This document shows, piece after piece, positions 1 to 8,035 of a stretch of DNA of 64,000 nucleotides; the stretch's first letter is position 1; every line of letters starts with the position of its first letter. A program made the translations under genes and the position numbers. A model generated the notes under the pieces. The model made no database searches and had not been told where the DNA came from. It was given only the letters and a program-made list of their open reading frames with translations. Source of the stretch: Mesorhizobium sp. B4-1-4 (GTDB lineage: Bacteria; Pseudomonadota; Alphaproteobacteria; Rhizobiales; Rhizobiaceae); NCBI RefSeq assembly GCF_006439395.2, contig NZ_CP083950.1, positions 4,639,001-4,703,000 on the forward strand, written 5' to 3'.

Positions 1-391
1 AACCGTCGTCGAACTGCGCGATGGCCAGAGCTTCGCGGTCGGCGGGCTTCTGTCCAGCAAGACCACCAAGCTGCAGAACCAGGTGCCATGGCTCGGCCAA
101 GTGCCTGTCATCGGCGCGCTGTTCCGCAATTCCAGCAACCAGAAGGAAGAAACCGAACTGGTTGTCATCGTCACGCCGCATCTCGTGCGGCCGGTGAAGC
201 CCGGCGAGCAACTGGCGACGCCGCTCGACAAGACCCGGCCCGCCAACGATCCCGAATTCTTCGTGCTCGGCCAGCTCGAAGTCAACAAGGACATGATCCG
301 GAAATACGAGACGGGCGACGGCGTCACCGGCCCCTATGGCCACATGCTCGACTTCAAATCGAAGGACAAGATGCTTTATGTCAAGAAATAG
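1..391 (+). CDS. cpaC: Tad/Flp pilus secretin CpaC, C-terminal end (gene starts before the window)
   Basis: The frame is open from base 2 to a TAG at 389-391, giving the last ~129 residues. VELRDGQSFAVGGLL and then VPWLGQVPVIGALFRNSS form the conserved C-terminal part of the secretin domain of the GspD/PulD superfamily, and ELVVIVTPHLVRP closes the domain. CpaC/RcpA proteins assemble the ring-shaped outer-membrane channel through which the Flp pilus leaves the cell. The ~60 residues after the secretin core are the usual short tail of CpaC. It sits directly upstream of a lipoprotein, TadG/TadE-type pseudopilins and CpaE, which fits a tad operon. The N-terminal signal peptide and BON/N-domains lie outside the window and could not be checked. 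Confidence 0.88.
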   Translation, partial: TVVELRDGQSFAVGGLLSSKTTKLQNQVPWLGQVPVIGALFRNSSNQKEETELVVIVTPHLVRPVKPGEQLATPLDKTRPANDPEFFVLGQLEVNKDMIRKYETGDGVTGPYGHMLDFKSKDKMLYVKK

Positions 392-671
392 CGCCTTGAT
401 CCTCATTCTGTGTGCCGGGTCGCTTTCGGGCTGCGCCGCGGACTATCTGAACCATTACGACACGGTGACCTTGGCCGCCGGCGACACGCAGAAGTTCAAC
501 TCGATGCTGCAGACGGTCGATCCGCTCAATCCGGCCTCCAGGAACACGCATATCGAAGGCGACGGCACACGCGCTGCCGCCGTTGCCCAAAATTACAAAT
601 TCCCGCCGCCACCGCCGCCGCCACCAGCCATCACGGTCAATGTCGGCGGGTCGGGCGTGACAAAGCAGTGA
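378..671 (+). CDS. small Tad-locus lipoprotein
   Basis: This 97-residue protein overlaps the end of cpaC by 14 bases. I chose the ATG at 378 because translation from there gives an immediate lipoprotein signal peptide (MSRNSALILILCAGSLSGC, lipobox LSGC with Cys at ~19). An in-frame upstream start at 336 would bury the signal. The mature part has a VTLAAGDTQKFNSMLQTVDP segment, then a run of eight prolines and a short hydrophobic end. Position between the secretin and the pseudopilins suggests a pilotin or secretin-stabilising role similar to that of CpaD, but it is far shorter than CpaD (~230 aa) and I see no clear similarity, so this is inference from context. It is probably anchored in the outer membrane. 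Confidence 0.7.
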   Translation: MSRNSALILILCAGSLSGCAADYLNHYDTVTLAAGDTQKFNSMLQTVDPLNPASRNTHIEGDGTRAAAVAQNYKFPPPPPPPPAITVNVGGSGVTKQ

Positions 672-742
672 ACTGAACGGAAGGATGCGGATGGCGCCGG
701 GCATGCGAGGGGCCCTTGCGCAAGAGAGCAGAGAGTAAGGTC

Positions 743-2245
743 ATGTTGGGGACCATTCGTGCCTTCTGGAACGATCAACGCGGCATAGCGATGATCCTCG
801 TCGCCATCATGCTGCCCGTGCTTATCGGCTTCGCGCTGCTAGCCATCGACATGAGCCGCGCCAACGGGCTGCACAACGACCTGCAGAAAGGCGTTGATGG
901 TCTAGCGCTGGCGGCCGCCGCCGAACTGGACGGTAGAACAGACAGCATCATCAGAGCCAACAGCGCCGTTGCCAACCTTGTCTCGAACGGTACTTTGTTT
1001 TCGACGTCTGGCTCTCATGCGATCGTCTTGGCCGATGTTACCGTGACCTATCTGACCGGGATACCAGCCAGCGACGACACGGCTCTTAGTGCGGCAGGCG
1101 TCGATGCCAATGGCGTTAACTGGGCAAGCACCGACCCCAAAGCAGTGTCCTTCGCGGAAGTCACCGTGAAGGCGGCCGGCGCAGGTTCCTTCGCGACGAT
1201 CTTCCCCGCAAGTCTCCTCGGCAGCAAGGATACGATGGACATTCAACCACAAGCGGTTGCCGGCTTCGTTCAATCTATCTGCGAAACGGTGCCGCTTTTC
1301 ATGTGCAATCCCTTCGAGACAACAGACCCGTCGACCAGCAAGACGATCCAGCAGGCTTTCGCTTCGGGGGATACCTACGGCCGGGAGTTTCGCGTCCTCA
1401 AGGTCGATTCCAACCCGGGGCCGGGCAATTTCGGACTGATCGATAACAACCTGAGCTCTTTGCGCGACGCCATTGCGATCGGCACTTCCGGCACCTGCTA
1501 TAGCCGCGATTCCCTGACCACCAAGACCGGCGTCACCCTCGGCCAGGTCAATACAGGCCTCAATGTCCGGTTCGATCTCTATAGCGGCTCCCTGAACAAG
1601 AACAACAAGGATTTCAACTACAGGCCGGCCACCAATGTTCGCAAAGGCCAGAAGACCGGCTGCAGCAAATACGATCCGGTGACTGACAACACCGCGCTAC
1701 CCTTGCCCCCAGGCGCCAACTACGTCGACGCCAAGGGAATGTCCGACCAGATCGCGTCTCAGGGTTTTTGGAGCAGTTACTGGTCGATCAACCACGGGAC
1801 GACATATCCGAATGTCCCCAGCGCCACCAACCCGACCGGAACAAAGACCGCGCCAGCTTCCCGATATGACGTCTACAAATATGAGATTTCTCACGGTTTC
1901 GTCAGTGACAAGTCATTGGCACCGACCAAGGAAACGGGCGACCCGTCCTGCTACAAGGGCGACGCGCCAACCGTAGACCCAGAACGCCGGTTGCTGAACA
2001 TGGCCATAGTCGACTGCATCGCCAACGATGACAAACTGAACGGTCACGTCGCGCTCAAGCCTGACGGCTATGTAAGCGTGTTCGTCAACACCCCGGTCCA
2101 AAAGCAGGACAACACCAAGGACCCCGAAGATCCTTCAGCCGGCGAGAAGCCAATCAGCCTGGAGATCGTCGACGTCGATGGTGGGTTCGCCAACAACACC
2201 CTTGTCGATAAAGCATTCCGCAACGAAGCGCAATTGTACCGGTAG
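743..2245 (+). CDS. TadG-like pilus assembly / secreted pseudopilin-related protein
   Basis: A 500-residue protein. The N-terminus DQRGIAMILVAIMLPVL followed by ~20 hydrophobic residues is the TadG/TadE-type class III signal: a charged stretch with Gly before one membrane helix. The helix is followed by QKGVDGLALAAAAELDG, typical of TadG-related proteins whose N-terminal domain is named Tad in Pfam. The large extracytoplasmic part is rich in Asn, Asp, Thr and has several Cys (for example CETVPLFMC), which may form disulfides. A TTG at 716 also fits the frame, but ATG 743 has a better-placed purine stretch (gagtaagg) and starts closer to the signal. It follows the lipoprotein gene by 71 bases and is followed by two TadE-like genes, all co-directional. 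TadG proteins are thought to anchor or help assemble the Flp pilus in the envelope. Confidence 0.8.
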   Translation: MLGTIRAFWNDQRGIAMILVAIMLPVLIGFALLAIDMSRANGLHNDLQKGVDGLALAAAAELDGRTDSIIRANSAVANLVSNGTLFSTSGSHAIVLADVTVTYLTGIPASDDTALSAAGVDANGVNWASTDPKAVSFAEVTVKAAGAGSFATIFPASLLGSKDTMDIQPQAVAGFVQSICETVPLFMCNPFETTDPSTSKTIQQAFASGDTYGREFRVLKVDSNPGPGNFGLIDNNLSSLRDAIAIGTSGTCYSRDSLTTKTGVTLGQVNTGLNVRFDLYSGSLNKNNKDFNYRPATNVRKGQKTGCSKYDPVTDNTALPLPPGANYVDAKGMSDQIASQGFWSSYWSINHGTTYPNVPSATNPTGTKTAPASRYDVYKYEISHGFVSDKSLAPTKETGDPSCYKGDAPTVDPERRLLNMAIVDCIANDDKLNGHVALKPDGYVSVFVNTPVQKQDNTKDPEDPSAGEKPISLEIVDVDGGFANNTLVDKAFRNEAQLYR

Positions 2246-2249
2246 CGTC

Positions 2250-2747
2250 ATGTTCATCACACTGAGGCAGTTCCTCCGGCGATTCCATCACGACGAACAA
2301 GGCGCTGCCTTGGTCGAGGTGGCGATCGTCACGCCATTCGTGCTGCTGCTGTCGGCCGGTGTCTTCGAGTTCTCGAACATCTTCAACACGCGCCTGCTTC
2401 TCGAAGCAGGCGTCGAGGATGCCTCTCGCTATATGGCGCGCTGCAGCAGTGATTGGGACACTTGTTCAGGATTGGCGACAAACCTCGCAGTGAACGGGGC
2501 CGTCCAGGGCGGTAGCGCGAGGGTTACCGGGTGGACCGCGGCTCAGGTCAAGATCAGGAAGGCACAATCGGTCCCGGCGATCGATGCCACGACCGGTACC
2601 GAGCTCTATCTCAGCAGCACCGGTACGGTCGTTGTCGTGGAAGTCAGCACCGCGTATCCGTACCCTACTCTGGGCCTCTGGTCTTATCTTGGCTTCGGCG
2701 CCCTCACGCTTTCGGTATTCCATCAGGAGCGTGTCCTCGGATGGTGA
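2250..2747 (+). CDS. TadE-like pseudopilin 1
   Basis: A 165-residue protein starting four bases after the stop of the TadG-like gene. The N-terminal HHDEQGAALVEVAIVTPFVLLLSAGVF-type region (described in two parts: DEQGAALVEVAIVTPF, then a hydrophobic helix) is the TadE motif, with the conserved Glu in VEVAIV and Pro in TPF near residues 25-35. The rest is a small periplasmic domain with two Cys (ARCSSDWDTC). TadE/TadF proteins are minor pseudopilins processed by the prepilin peptidase TadV/CpaA in the Flp pilus system. An in-frame upstream ATG at 2178 lies inside the previous gene and was not used. Overlap with the next gene by 7 bases indicates translational coupling. Confidence 0.85.
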   Translation: MFITLRQFLRRFHHDEQGAALVEVAIVTPFVLLLSAGVFEFSNIFNTRLLLEAGVEDASRYMARCSSDWDTCSGLATNLAVNGAVQGGSARVTGWTAAQVKIRKAQSVPAIDATTGTELYLSSTGTVVVVEVSTAYPYPTLGLWSYLGFGALTLSVFHQERVLGW

Positions 2748-3376
2748 TGTCGCACGACACGTTCTGGAGAAACCAATCCGGCGCGACGATGGTCGAGATG
2801 GCCATTGCAATGCCCCTGCTGCTGACTCTTCTCCTCGGCTTCGTCGACTTCGGCTACGCCTTCTACCAGTGGAACGTCGGCAACAAAGCGGTGCAGGCCG
2901 GCGCCAGGCTGGCGCAGATTTCCGCTCCGATCGCCAGCGGACTTCTGCTCGAGGCAAAAACACCCAGCGACTCACTGGATGTGGGAAAGGCGGTTCCAGC
3001 CAACACTTACAGCTATATCTGTACGGCCAGTGCCGCCGGAGTTGTATCCTGCACCTGTGGAACAGGCGCTACGTGCAAAGACCTCACCGCGAGCCAGGCT
3101 GCTTTCGACTTCATTTTCAGCGGCAGCAGCACACGGCCGGGAATGCTGACATTCTTGCCAACTCTTCTGAAATCCGAGGTCCAGATTCAGTACCAGGCTT
3201 CGGGCCTCGGCTACTGGACACGCCCAAGCGGCCCGGTGCCAACGATCACCGTCAGCGTTGTCAATCATCCCTTCCAGTTCTTCTTTCTGGCCGGGTTTCT
3301 CGGATTCGGAACCATCACCATGCCCTCGATGCTGAGCACGGTCACGGGCGAAGACATGAAGAGCACCTGGCCATGA
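2741..3376 (+). CDS. TadE-like pseudopilin 2
   Basis: A 211-residue protein with a second TadE signature, NQSGATMVEMAIAMPLLLTL, near residues 12-30: Gly, then VEMAIAMP with the conserved Glu and Pro, then a membrane helix. The C-terminal domain includes a CTASAAGVVSCTCGTGATC segment with four Cys. The start is ATG 2741; an ATG at 2747 is also possible, but aggagc at 2723-2728 is better spaced for 2741. It overlaps the previous TadE gene by 7 bases and the next gene (cpaE) by 4 (ATGA). Two consecutive TadE-type genes are common in tad loci, where one often stands for TadF. Confidence 0.85.
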   Translation: MVMSHDTFWRNQSGATMVEMAIAMPLLLTLLLGFVDFGYAFYQWNVGNKAVQAGARLAQISAPIASGLLLEAKTPSDSLDVGKAVPANTYSYICTASAAGVVSCTCGTGATCKDLTASQAAFDFIFSGSSTRPGMLTFLPTLLKSEVQIQYQASGLGYWTRPSGPVPTITVSVVNHPFQFFFLAGFLGFGTITMPSMLSTVTGEDMKSTWP

Positions 3377-4536
3377 ATGCCATCAACACCAAGGTCCTGC
3401 CGACCAAGCGAAAGCAGGTCGCGCTGTTTTCGTCGGATCCGAATTTCAAGCGTGATGTCGCAACGCGGCTCGATGCGCTGGCGATCTATGACGTGCGGAT
3501 CTCGGAGACCGGTGATTTCCTCAAGGGGCCGCCCGCCGATACGCGCCCGGGCATCGTCATCCTCGATCTCGGCGATGGCGAATTGCTCGCCAGCCCTGGC
3601 ATCGTCGAGGCGCGCGCGCTGTGGGCGACGGTGCCGCTGATCGCGGTTTCCAATGAGTTGACGTCGGAGCAGACGCGCGTGCTGGTGCGCATGAACGCCT
3701 CCGACTGGCTGCACAAGCCGCTCGACGGCAAGGAACTGCTCAACGCCGTCACCTTCCACGACACCGGCAGCCAGGGAGCGAAGAGCCGCATCATCACCTT
3801 CATCAGCGCCAGCGGCGGCGCGGGTGCCACGACGCTGGCGCTCTCGGCGGCGGAGTTCCTGGCCTCGAAATCGGCCGAACGCGCGGCATCGACCTGCCTG
3901 GTCGATCTCGATTTCCAGAGCGCCAATTGCGGCGCCTATCTCAACCTGTTCAACCAGTTCGATCTTGCCGGCATCATCGGCCAGCCGGATCGGCTCGATG
4001 TCGAACTCATGGACGTCATCAAGCTGTCGCGACCGTCCGGCCTCACCCTTTATGCCTTCGAGCGGCCGCAACTGCCATTCGAGCCGCAGGGCGCCGATTT
4101 CGTCTTCCGGCTGCTGGACCTTGTCGCCTACCGGTTCGACGACATCGTCATCGACCTGCCCAACCTCGAAACGCCCTGGCACGATTCCGTGCTGTCGACG
4201 AGCGACGAGATCTTCATCGTCTTCGAACTCAATGTCGCTTCGCTGCGGCAAGGCAAACGGCTCTACAAGAAGATCCGCGAGCTGCGCGGCAACGCCGTCA
4301 ACATCACCCTGGTGGCCAACAAGCACAAGCGCAAATGGTTCGGCAACCACTTCTCGCGCAGTGAACTGGAGAAGATCTTCAAGGCGCCGCACATCAAGTC
4401 GGTCGCCCTCGACAATGCGCTGCTGGCCGACGCCTTGAACCGCGCGATGCTGCCGTCGGAAGTGGATGGGCGGGCGCGCTTCAACAAGGATCTGAAGAAG
4501 ATGTTCCGGGAGCGGCTCGGCGATGCGGCCCGCTAG
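3373..4536 (+). CDS. cpaE: CpaE/TadZ-type pilus localisation ATPase
   Basis: A 387-residue cytoplasmic protein. The first ~130 residues look like a receiver-like (Rossmann) domain (VALFSSDPNF, GIVILDLGDGE, LVRMNASDWLHKPL), then a MinD/ParA-type P-loop domain begins at SRIITFISASGGAGATTLAL (~residue 140), with LVDLDFQSANCGAYLN as the switch/Walker A' region and DDIVIDLPN as Walker B. This two-domain order is that of CpaE/TadZ, which positions the Flp pilus machine at the pole. The P-loop lacks the signature lysine of the deviant Walker A motif and the Lys before Thr is Ala, as is usual in CpaE relatives, so ATP binding may be weak. It starts by an ATGA overlap with the TadE-like gene and overlaps the next gene by 14 bases. 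Confidence 0.88.
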   Translation: MNAINTKVLPTKRKQVALFSSDPNFKRDVATRLDALAIYDVRISETGDFLKGPPADTRPGIVILDLGDGELLASPGIVEARALWATVPLIAVSNELTSEQTRVLVRMNASDWLHKPLDGKELLNAVTFHDTGSQGAKSRIITFISASGGAGATTLALSAAEFLASKSAERAASTCLVDLDFQSANCGAYLNLFNQFDLAGIIGQPDRLDVELMDVIKLSRPSGLTLYAFERPQLPFEPQGADFVFRLLDLVAYRFDDIVIDLPNLETPWHDSVLSTSDEIFIVFELNVASLRQGKRLYKKIRELRGNAVNITLVANKHKRKWFGNHFSRSELEKIFKAPHIKSVALDNALLADALNRAMLPSEVDGRARFNKDLKKMFRERLGDAAR

Positions 4537-5095
4537 CCATCCCCGCTTTCGGCTGGCAGCCGCCTGCCTTGTCGGCCTGGCGCTGGTGCTTGCCGCCGCA
4601 CAGATCGCGTCGGCGGGCAGCCGCCCGCCATTGCCGGCCATGGGTCCCAGCCTGCGCAAGATGGTGGCGTTTCCCACCGCCGAGACCGTTGGAACCATCA
4701 TCATCCGCAAGCAGGAAAAAGCGCTCTACCTGGTGACCGGCCAGGGCAAGGCGCTGCGCTACCAGATCAGTGTCGGACGGGATGGATTTGGCTGGACGGG
4801 TACGGTCCAGGTGGGGGCAAAGACGGAATGGCCCGAATGGCGGCCGCCCCGGGAAATGCGTGCCCGGCAGCCGGAGTTGCCGGAGATGGTTCCCGCGGGG
4901 CCGTACAATCCGCTCGGCGCCAGGGCGCTCTATCTGCTACGGGATGGTCGCGACACGCTGTATCGCATCCATGGCACCAACGACCCTTCCGGCGTGGGTT
5001 TCGACGGGACGTCGGGCTGTTTTCGCCTGACCAATACCGATGTCATCGATCTTTTCAGGCGCGTGCCGGTCGGCACCAAGGTGGTGGTCCAATGA
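4523..5095 (+). CDS. L,D-transpeptidase (YkuD family), exported
   Basis: A 190-residue protein. An N-terminal signal peptide (hydrophobic stretch ending IASA near residue 31) is followed by a YkuD domain from ~residue 55 (IIIRKQEKALYLVTGQGK) to the C-terminus. The catalytic region is YRIHGTNDPSGVGFDGTSGC with the nucleophile Cys in SGCFRLTN, the equivalent of the family HGT...SHGC[IV]R motif. These enzymes make 3-3 crosslinks between peptidoglycan stems or attach proteins to the wall. Rhizobiales peptidoglycan is rich in 3-3 links and carries many YkuD genes. This gene overlaps cpaE by 14 bases and is itself overlapped by the next gene, so it is translated with the tad genes. A role in opening or reinforcing the wall around the pilus machine is inference. 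Confidence 0.88.
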   Translation: MRPASHPRFRLAAACLVGLALVLAAAQIASAGSRPPLPAMGPSLRKMVAFPTAETVGTIIIRKQEKALYLVTGQGKALRYQISVGRDGFGWTGTVQVGAKTEWPEWRPPREMRARQPELPEMVPAGPYNPLGARALYLLRDGRDTLYRIHGTNDPSGVGFDGTSGCFRLTNTDVIDLFRRVPVGTKVVVQ

Positions 5096-5661
5096 CGACG
5101 ATCAGCGATCCGGACGAACTGGTGGCAGCGGTGGAACCGTTATTGCTCGACAAGGAGAAGAGCCGGTCCAGACTTGCCGTTGCCGTTTGTGTCGGCCTGA
5201 CGCTGTTTGCTCTTCTGAACGCCACCGCGGCCGTCTACCTCTACCGTGGCATCAACGACCTGCGGGCGCTTGAGGCGCGGCTGGAGGACCTCGGCCAGTT
5301 CGAGCAGCGAATGAGCGCGCGGCTGGATACGGTCAACAACGGATTTCAAAGCCGGTTCGAGGCGTTGGATGATCGGCTGCGGGCGAGCTTCGGCGAGGTC
5401 AACGCCAACATCGCCCGGCAGGCACCGGAAATGTCGGGAAATCACGGTGGCGACGAGCCGCGCGTCGTGGAGCTTTCCCCGCCCGTCGAAGCGCCGGCGG
5501 CAGTTGCCAGCGCCTCCGAACCGGACGCCCAGCCTGCCGTCGAGGACCTGCCGCGGGCGCCTCGAAGGAGGCCGGCTCCGGCGGTGCCTCCGGCGCCAAG
5601 CTCCAACTACCAGCGGATCGTATCCCCCGAGGGCAAGGTCACCTATCACAAGATAAACTGA
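5092..5661 (+). CDS. membrane-anchored coiled-coil protein of unknown function
   Basis: A 189-residue protein whose ATG overlaps the stop of the transpeptidase gene (ATGA at 5092-5095). There is one membrane helix at ~residues 25-47 (LAVAVCVGLTLFALLNATA). Next comes a predicted coiled coil (DLRALEARLEDLGQFEQRMS, continuing to ~residue 105 with Arg/Glu/Asp/Leu heptads), then a Pro/Ala-rich linker (~120-170) and a small conserved-looking end SNYQRIVSPEGKVTYHKIN. I do not recognise a named family. The overlap with the L,D-transpeptidase gene suggests the two act together, perhaps with this protein scaffolding the enzyme in the periplasm. It is the last gene of the operon before a hairpin. Confidence 0.75.
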   Translation: MTTISDPDELVAAVEPLLLDKEKSRSRLAVAVCVGLTLFALLNATAAVYLYRGINDLRALEARLEDLGQFEQRMSARLDTVNNGFQSRFEALDDRLRASFGEVNANIARQAPEMSGNHGGDEPRVVELSPPVEAPAAVASASEPDAQPAVEDLPRAPRRRPAPAVPPAPSSNYQRIVSPEGKVTYHKIN

Positions 5662-5671
5662 TGCATTGCCG

Positions 5672-5695
5672 CCCAAAAGTGATTTCGGTTTTGGG
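5672..5695. terminator. hairpin between convergent genes
   Basis: CCCAAAA (5672-5678) and TTTTGGG (5689-5695) form a 7-bp stem with a 10-base loop. It lies 10 bases after the end of the tad operon and 9 bases before the end of the oppositely oriented membrane protein gene, so it can act in both directions. The A/T halves of the stem give the U-run. Confidence 0.6.
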
Positions 5696-5704
5696 ACAAC
5701 GGCA

Positions 5705-6241
5705 CTAGAAATCTCTCTGCAGTGCCAGAACCCGGACACGCCGCGATTCAACGCGCATCCTGAGCTCACCCAGATAGGCAAAGTGACAATAGGCGCACGC
5801 CGCCACTCCCATGACCGACAGCAGGCCGTTCAGCCAGGTGAAGTCCATCACCAGTGAGAATTGAAAGCCGCTCGGCGCCGTAAACGCGGCAATGGTGCTT
5901 GCGGTCTGCGAGTGGCCGCCGATGAAAATCATCGATGCCGCGACGATCAAGGTGCCATGGTTGGCAAGAAAGAAAGCCGCCGAGCTTCTGGCCCGACATG
6001 CCACCCAGCAGACTCCCAGGACGGCGCCCAGCAAGGCAAAGTCCAGGCCCATCGACCCCGCCAGATAGAAATCGACCTGTTGCCAGAACATGCCGGACGA
6101 CGGGTGCAAGGCAAGCCAGATCCTCCACATATTGGCGCTTGCTGGATAGGTTCCGAGCAGGACCGTGGCTATTCGCTCTGTCGCCAGGATCAGCAGGACA
6201 AAAGCCGGAAAGGCGAAAAGTAAGAGTGGTTTGCGCTTCAT
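5705..6241 (-). CDS. small integral membrane protein, unknown function
   Basis: A 178-residue protein with about four hydrophobic segments (near residues 5-25, 55-80, 95-115 and 135-158), beginning MKRKPLLLFAFPAFVLLIL. The ATG at 6241 was chosen over upstream in-frame codons because a GAGGG ribosome site lies five bases before it and the hydrophobic segment starts immediately. Two Cys occur in VLGVCWVACRA and another pair near the end (GVAACAYC). I do not recognise a family. It is convergent with the tad operon, sharing the hairpin at 5672-5695, and divergent from the type I secretion genes. Confidence 0.65.
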   Translation of the reverse strand: MKRKPLLLFAFPAFVLLILATERIATVLLGTYPASANMWRIWLALHPSSGMFWQQVDFYLAGSMGLDFALLGAVLGVCWVACRARSSAAFFLANHGTLIVAASMIFIGGHSQTASTIAAFTAPSGFQFSLVMDFTWLNGLLSVMGVAACAYCHFAYLGELRMRVESRRVRVLALQRDF

Positions 6242-6557
6242 GATGCCCTCGCAATCTGGCGGCAGATTACGCCACATGGGTTGCGCGAGACTTAACGGGA
6301 CGTTTTGCATTTGTATCGGCAACGGTCGGCAAGTGCGGGCGAAGACGGCGGCCTTCACCCACAACCTCAGCGGGTCCGGGTTATGTGCCATTTTTGCTAC
6401 ATTCCGCAAACTTATGCTCGGAACCGCCCCTCCTAGTACAACTAAATCAGTAAATACTAACGCAATATGCGATTTTGCCGGATATTGAGCAAAGCCAGCT
6501 GGGGTAGTTTGGGTTGCAGCGCTCTTCAAAAAAGGCGCGGGAAACGTGGGTGGGAAA
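6242..6557. other. divergent intergenic region upstream of the type I secretion genes
   Basis: About 316 bases without a credible gene. The right half (6400-6490) is clearly richer in A/T than the surroundings and has short repeated words (aaatcagtaaatact), so it probably holds the promoter of the TolC/ABC/HlyD operon and, on the other strand, that of the membrane protein. I could not define a convincing -35/-10 pair. Confidence 0.4.
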
Positions 6558-8006
6558 ATGAAGACGACAGGTTCTTCGACCATTGGCAAGCGCCTTGGTC
6601 TTTTGGTGACGGTATCGCTTCTGGCTTGCGGCAGTGCCGATGCCCTGACGCTGAAGGAGGCCATGGCGGTCGCCGTGGAGTCCAATCCCGAGATCGGCCA
6701 GGCCATCGAAAACCGCGAGGCGATCGAATTCGAATTGCGTCAGGCGAAAGGGCTCTATCTTCCCAGTGTGGACGTGGAAGCATCCGCCGGGGCTCGCCGC
6801 CTGGACAACTCGTCCCGCCGCGCGCTTTCCATCGACAAGGACAGCCTGTATCCAACCGAGGCCGATGTCGTGGTTTCGCAGACGGTCTATGACAGCGGCG
6901 CAAGGCGGGCCGAGATGAACCGCCAGGCCTCGCGGGTCGATGGCGCTTCGTTCCGCGTGCTGGAGCGGTCCGAATTCATCGGGCTCTCGGTTGTCCAGGA
7001 CTATCTTGAATATATGCTGCAGGCTTCAATCGTCACCGAAGCGAAGAAGAACCTGGGGTTCCATCAAGCAATTCTCCACGACATCAAGGAAGGCATTGCG
7101 GGCGGCGGATTGAACGAAGCCGATCGGCAACAGGCGGAGGAGCGGCTGTTTGCGGCCAAGGCCCGCATGCAGGAAGCCTCGGAAGAGCTGGAGGCTTCGA
7201 GGATACGGTTCTTCAAGACTGTCGGGAAGCCGCTGACCAATGCGTCGAGGCCAGGCGATGTTTCCGCTGCGCTGCCGAAATCGCTGGATGATGCGCTGGG
7301 CCTGGCGCGGCAGAATAACCCGCGCGTCCACATGGCCAACAGCGATATCGACGCTGCGGCCTCGCTGGTCGACGCGGCCCGGGCGAAATACGGCCCCTCG
7401 ATTGTCGCCGAAGGCACTGCACGGGCTGGATATGACATCGACGGCGATAATGGCGACACATCCGACCTGCAGGCGCGTCTGGTGTTGCGCTGGAACCTCT
7501 ATCGGGGCGGGATAGACAAGGCCAATGAGCAGGAGCAGATCCGTCGCACCAGCGAACAGCGGCTTGCCCTGCATCAGGTCCTGCGCGAAATCGAGGAGGC
7601 TGTCCGCACTTCGTGGGATCGCCGCTTCCGGCAAGCCGATCTGGCAAAGACCCTGAAGCTGCAGGCCGCCACCAATGAGAGGCTGGTCGCGTCGTATCGC
7701 GAACAGTTCAAGGTTGGGCAGCGCTCGCTGCTCGACGTGCTTGACGCGCAGAATACGCGTTTCAACACGGCGACGCTGGCCGATACCGCCTCGTATGCCT
7801 CGCTGTTCGCCCAATATCGCTTGCTGGCAGCGACGGGACAGCTTCTGAAGACGATGGATATTCAGCCGGCCAAACAGGCCACGGCCTATGCGCAGACAGA
7901 GTTTGCCGTTCCGCCGACAGCGGACACCGAAACCTACGCACGGACGCCGTCGGAGCAGAAGAACGATCTGCCTTTCGACATCCTGGCCCCGGTAAGGAAG
8001 AAATGA
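6558..8006 (+). CDS. tolC: type I secretion outer-membrane channel, TolC family
   Basis: A 482-residue protein with a cleavable signal peptide (probable cut after GSADA, before LTLKEAMAVA). LTLKEAM...NPEIGQA at the mature N-terminus is the usual first helix of TolC/OEP proteins. Two OEP repeats follow, the second beginning near SLDDALGLARQNNPRV (~residue 240). SYREQFKVGQRSLLDVLDAQ (~380-400) is the conserved C-terminal repeat motif. It forms the trimeric outer-membrane exit duct of a type I exporter. The ATG at 6558 follows a GGGTGGG stretch; a GTG at 6546 is also in frame. The gene is followed after 29 bases by the ABC exporter and then the fusion protein, so all three parts of one type I system are encoded together next to their likely substrate. 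Confidence 0.92.
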   Translation: MKTTGSSTIGKRLGLLVTVSLLACGSADALTLKEAMAVAVESNPEIGQAIENREAIEFELRQAKGLYLPSVDVEASAGARRLDNSSRRALSIDKDSLYPTEADVVVSQTVYDSGARRAEMNRQASRVDGASFRVLERSEFIGLSVVQDYLEYMLQASIVTEAKKNLGFHQAILHDIKEGIAGGGLNEADRQQAEERLFAAKARMQEASEELEASRIRFFKTVGKPLTNASRPGDVSAALPKSLDDALGLARQNNPRVHMANSDIDAAASLVDAARAKYGPSIVAEGTARAGYDIDGDNGDTSDLQARLVLRWNLYRGGIDKANEQEQIRRTSEQRLALHQVLREIEEAVRTSWDRRFRQADLAKTLKLQAATNERLVASYREQFKVGQRSLLDVLDAQNTRFNTATLADTASYASLFAQYRLLAATGQLLKTMDIQPAKQATAYAQTEFAVPPTADTETYARTPSEQKNDLPFDILAPVRKK

Positions 8007-8035
8007 GGTTTGACTGAAGTCCTGGCGGACGGGTC

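Noticed and set aside
3265..4710. 481-codon minus-strand frame over cpaE
   Set aside because: Antisense to a clearly conserved ATPase gene; composition bias only.
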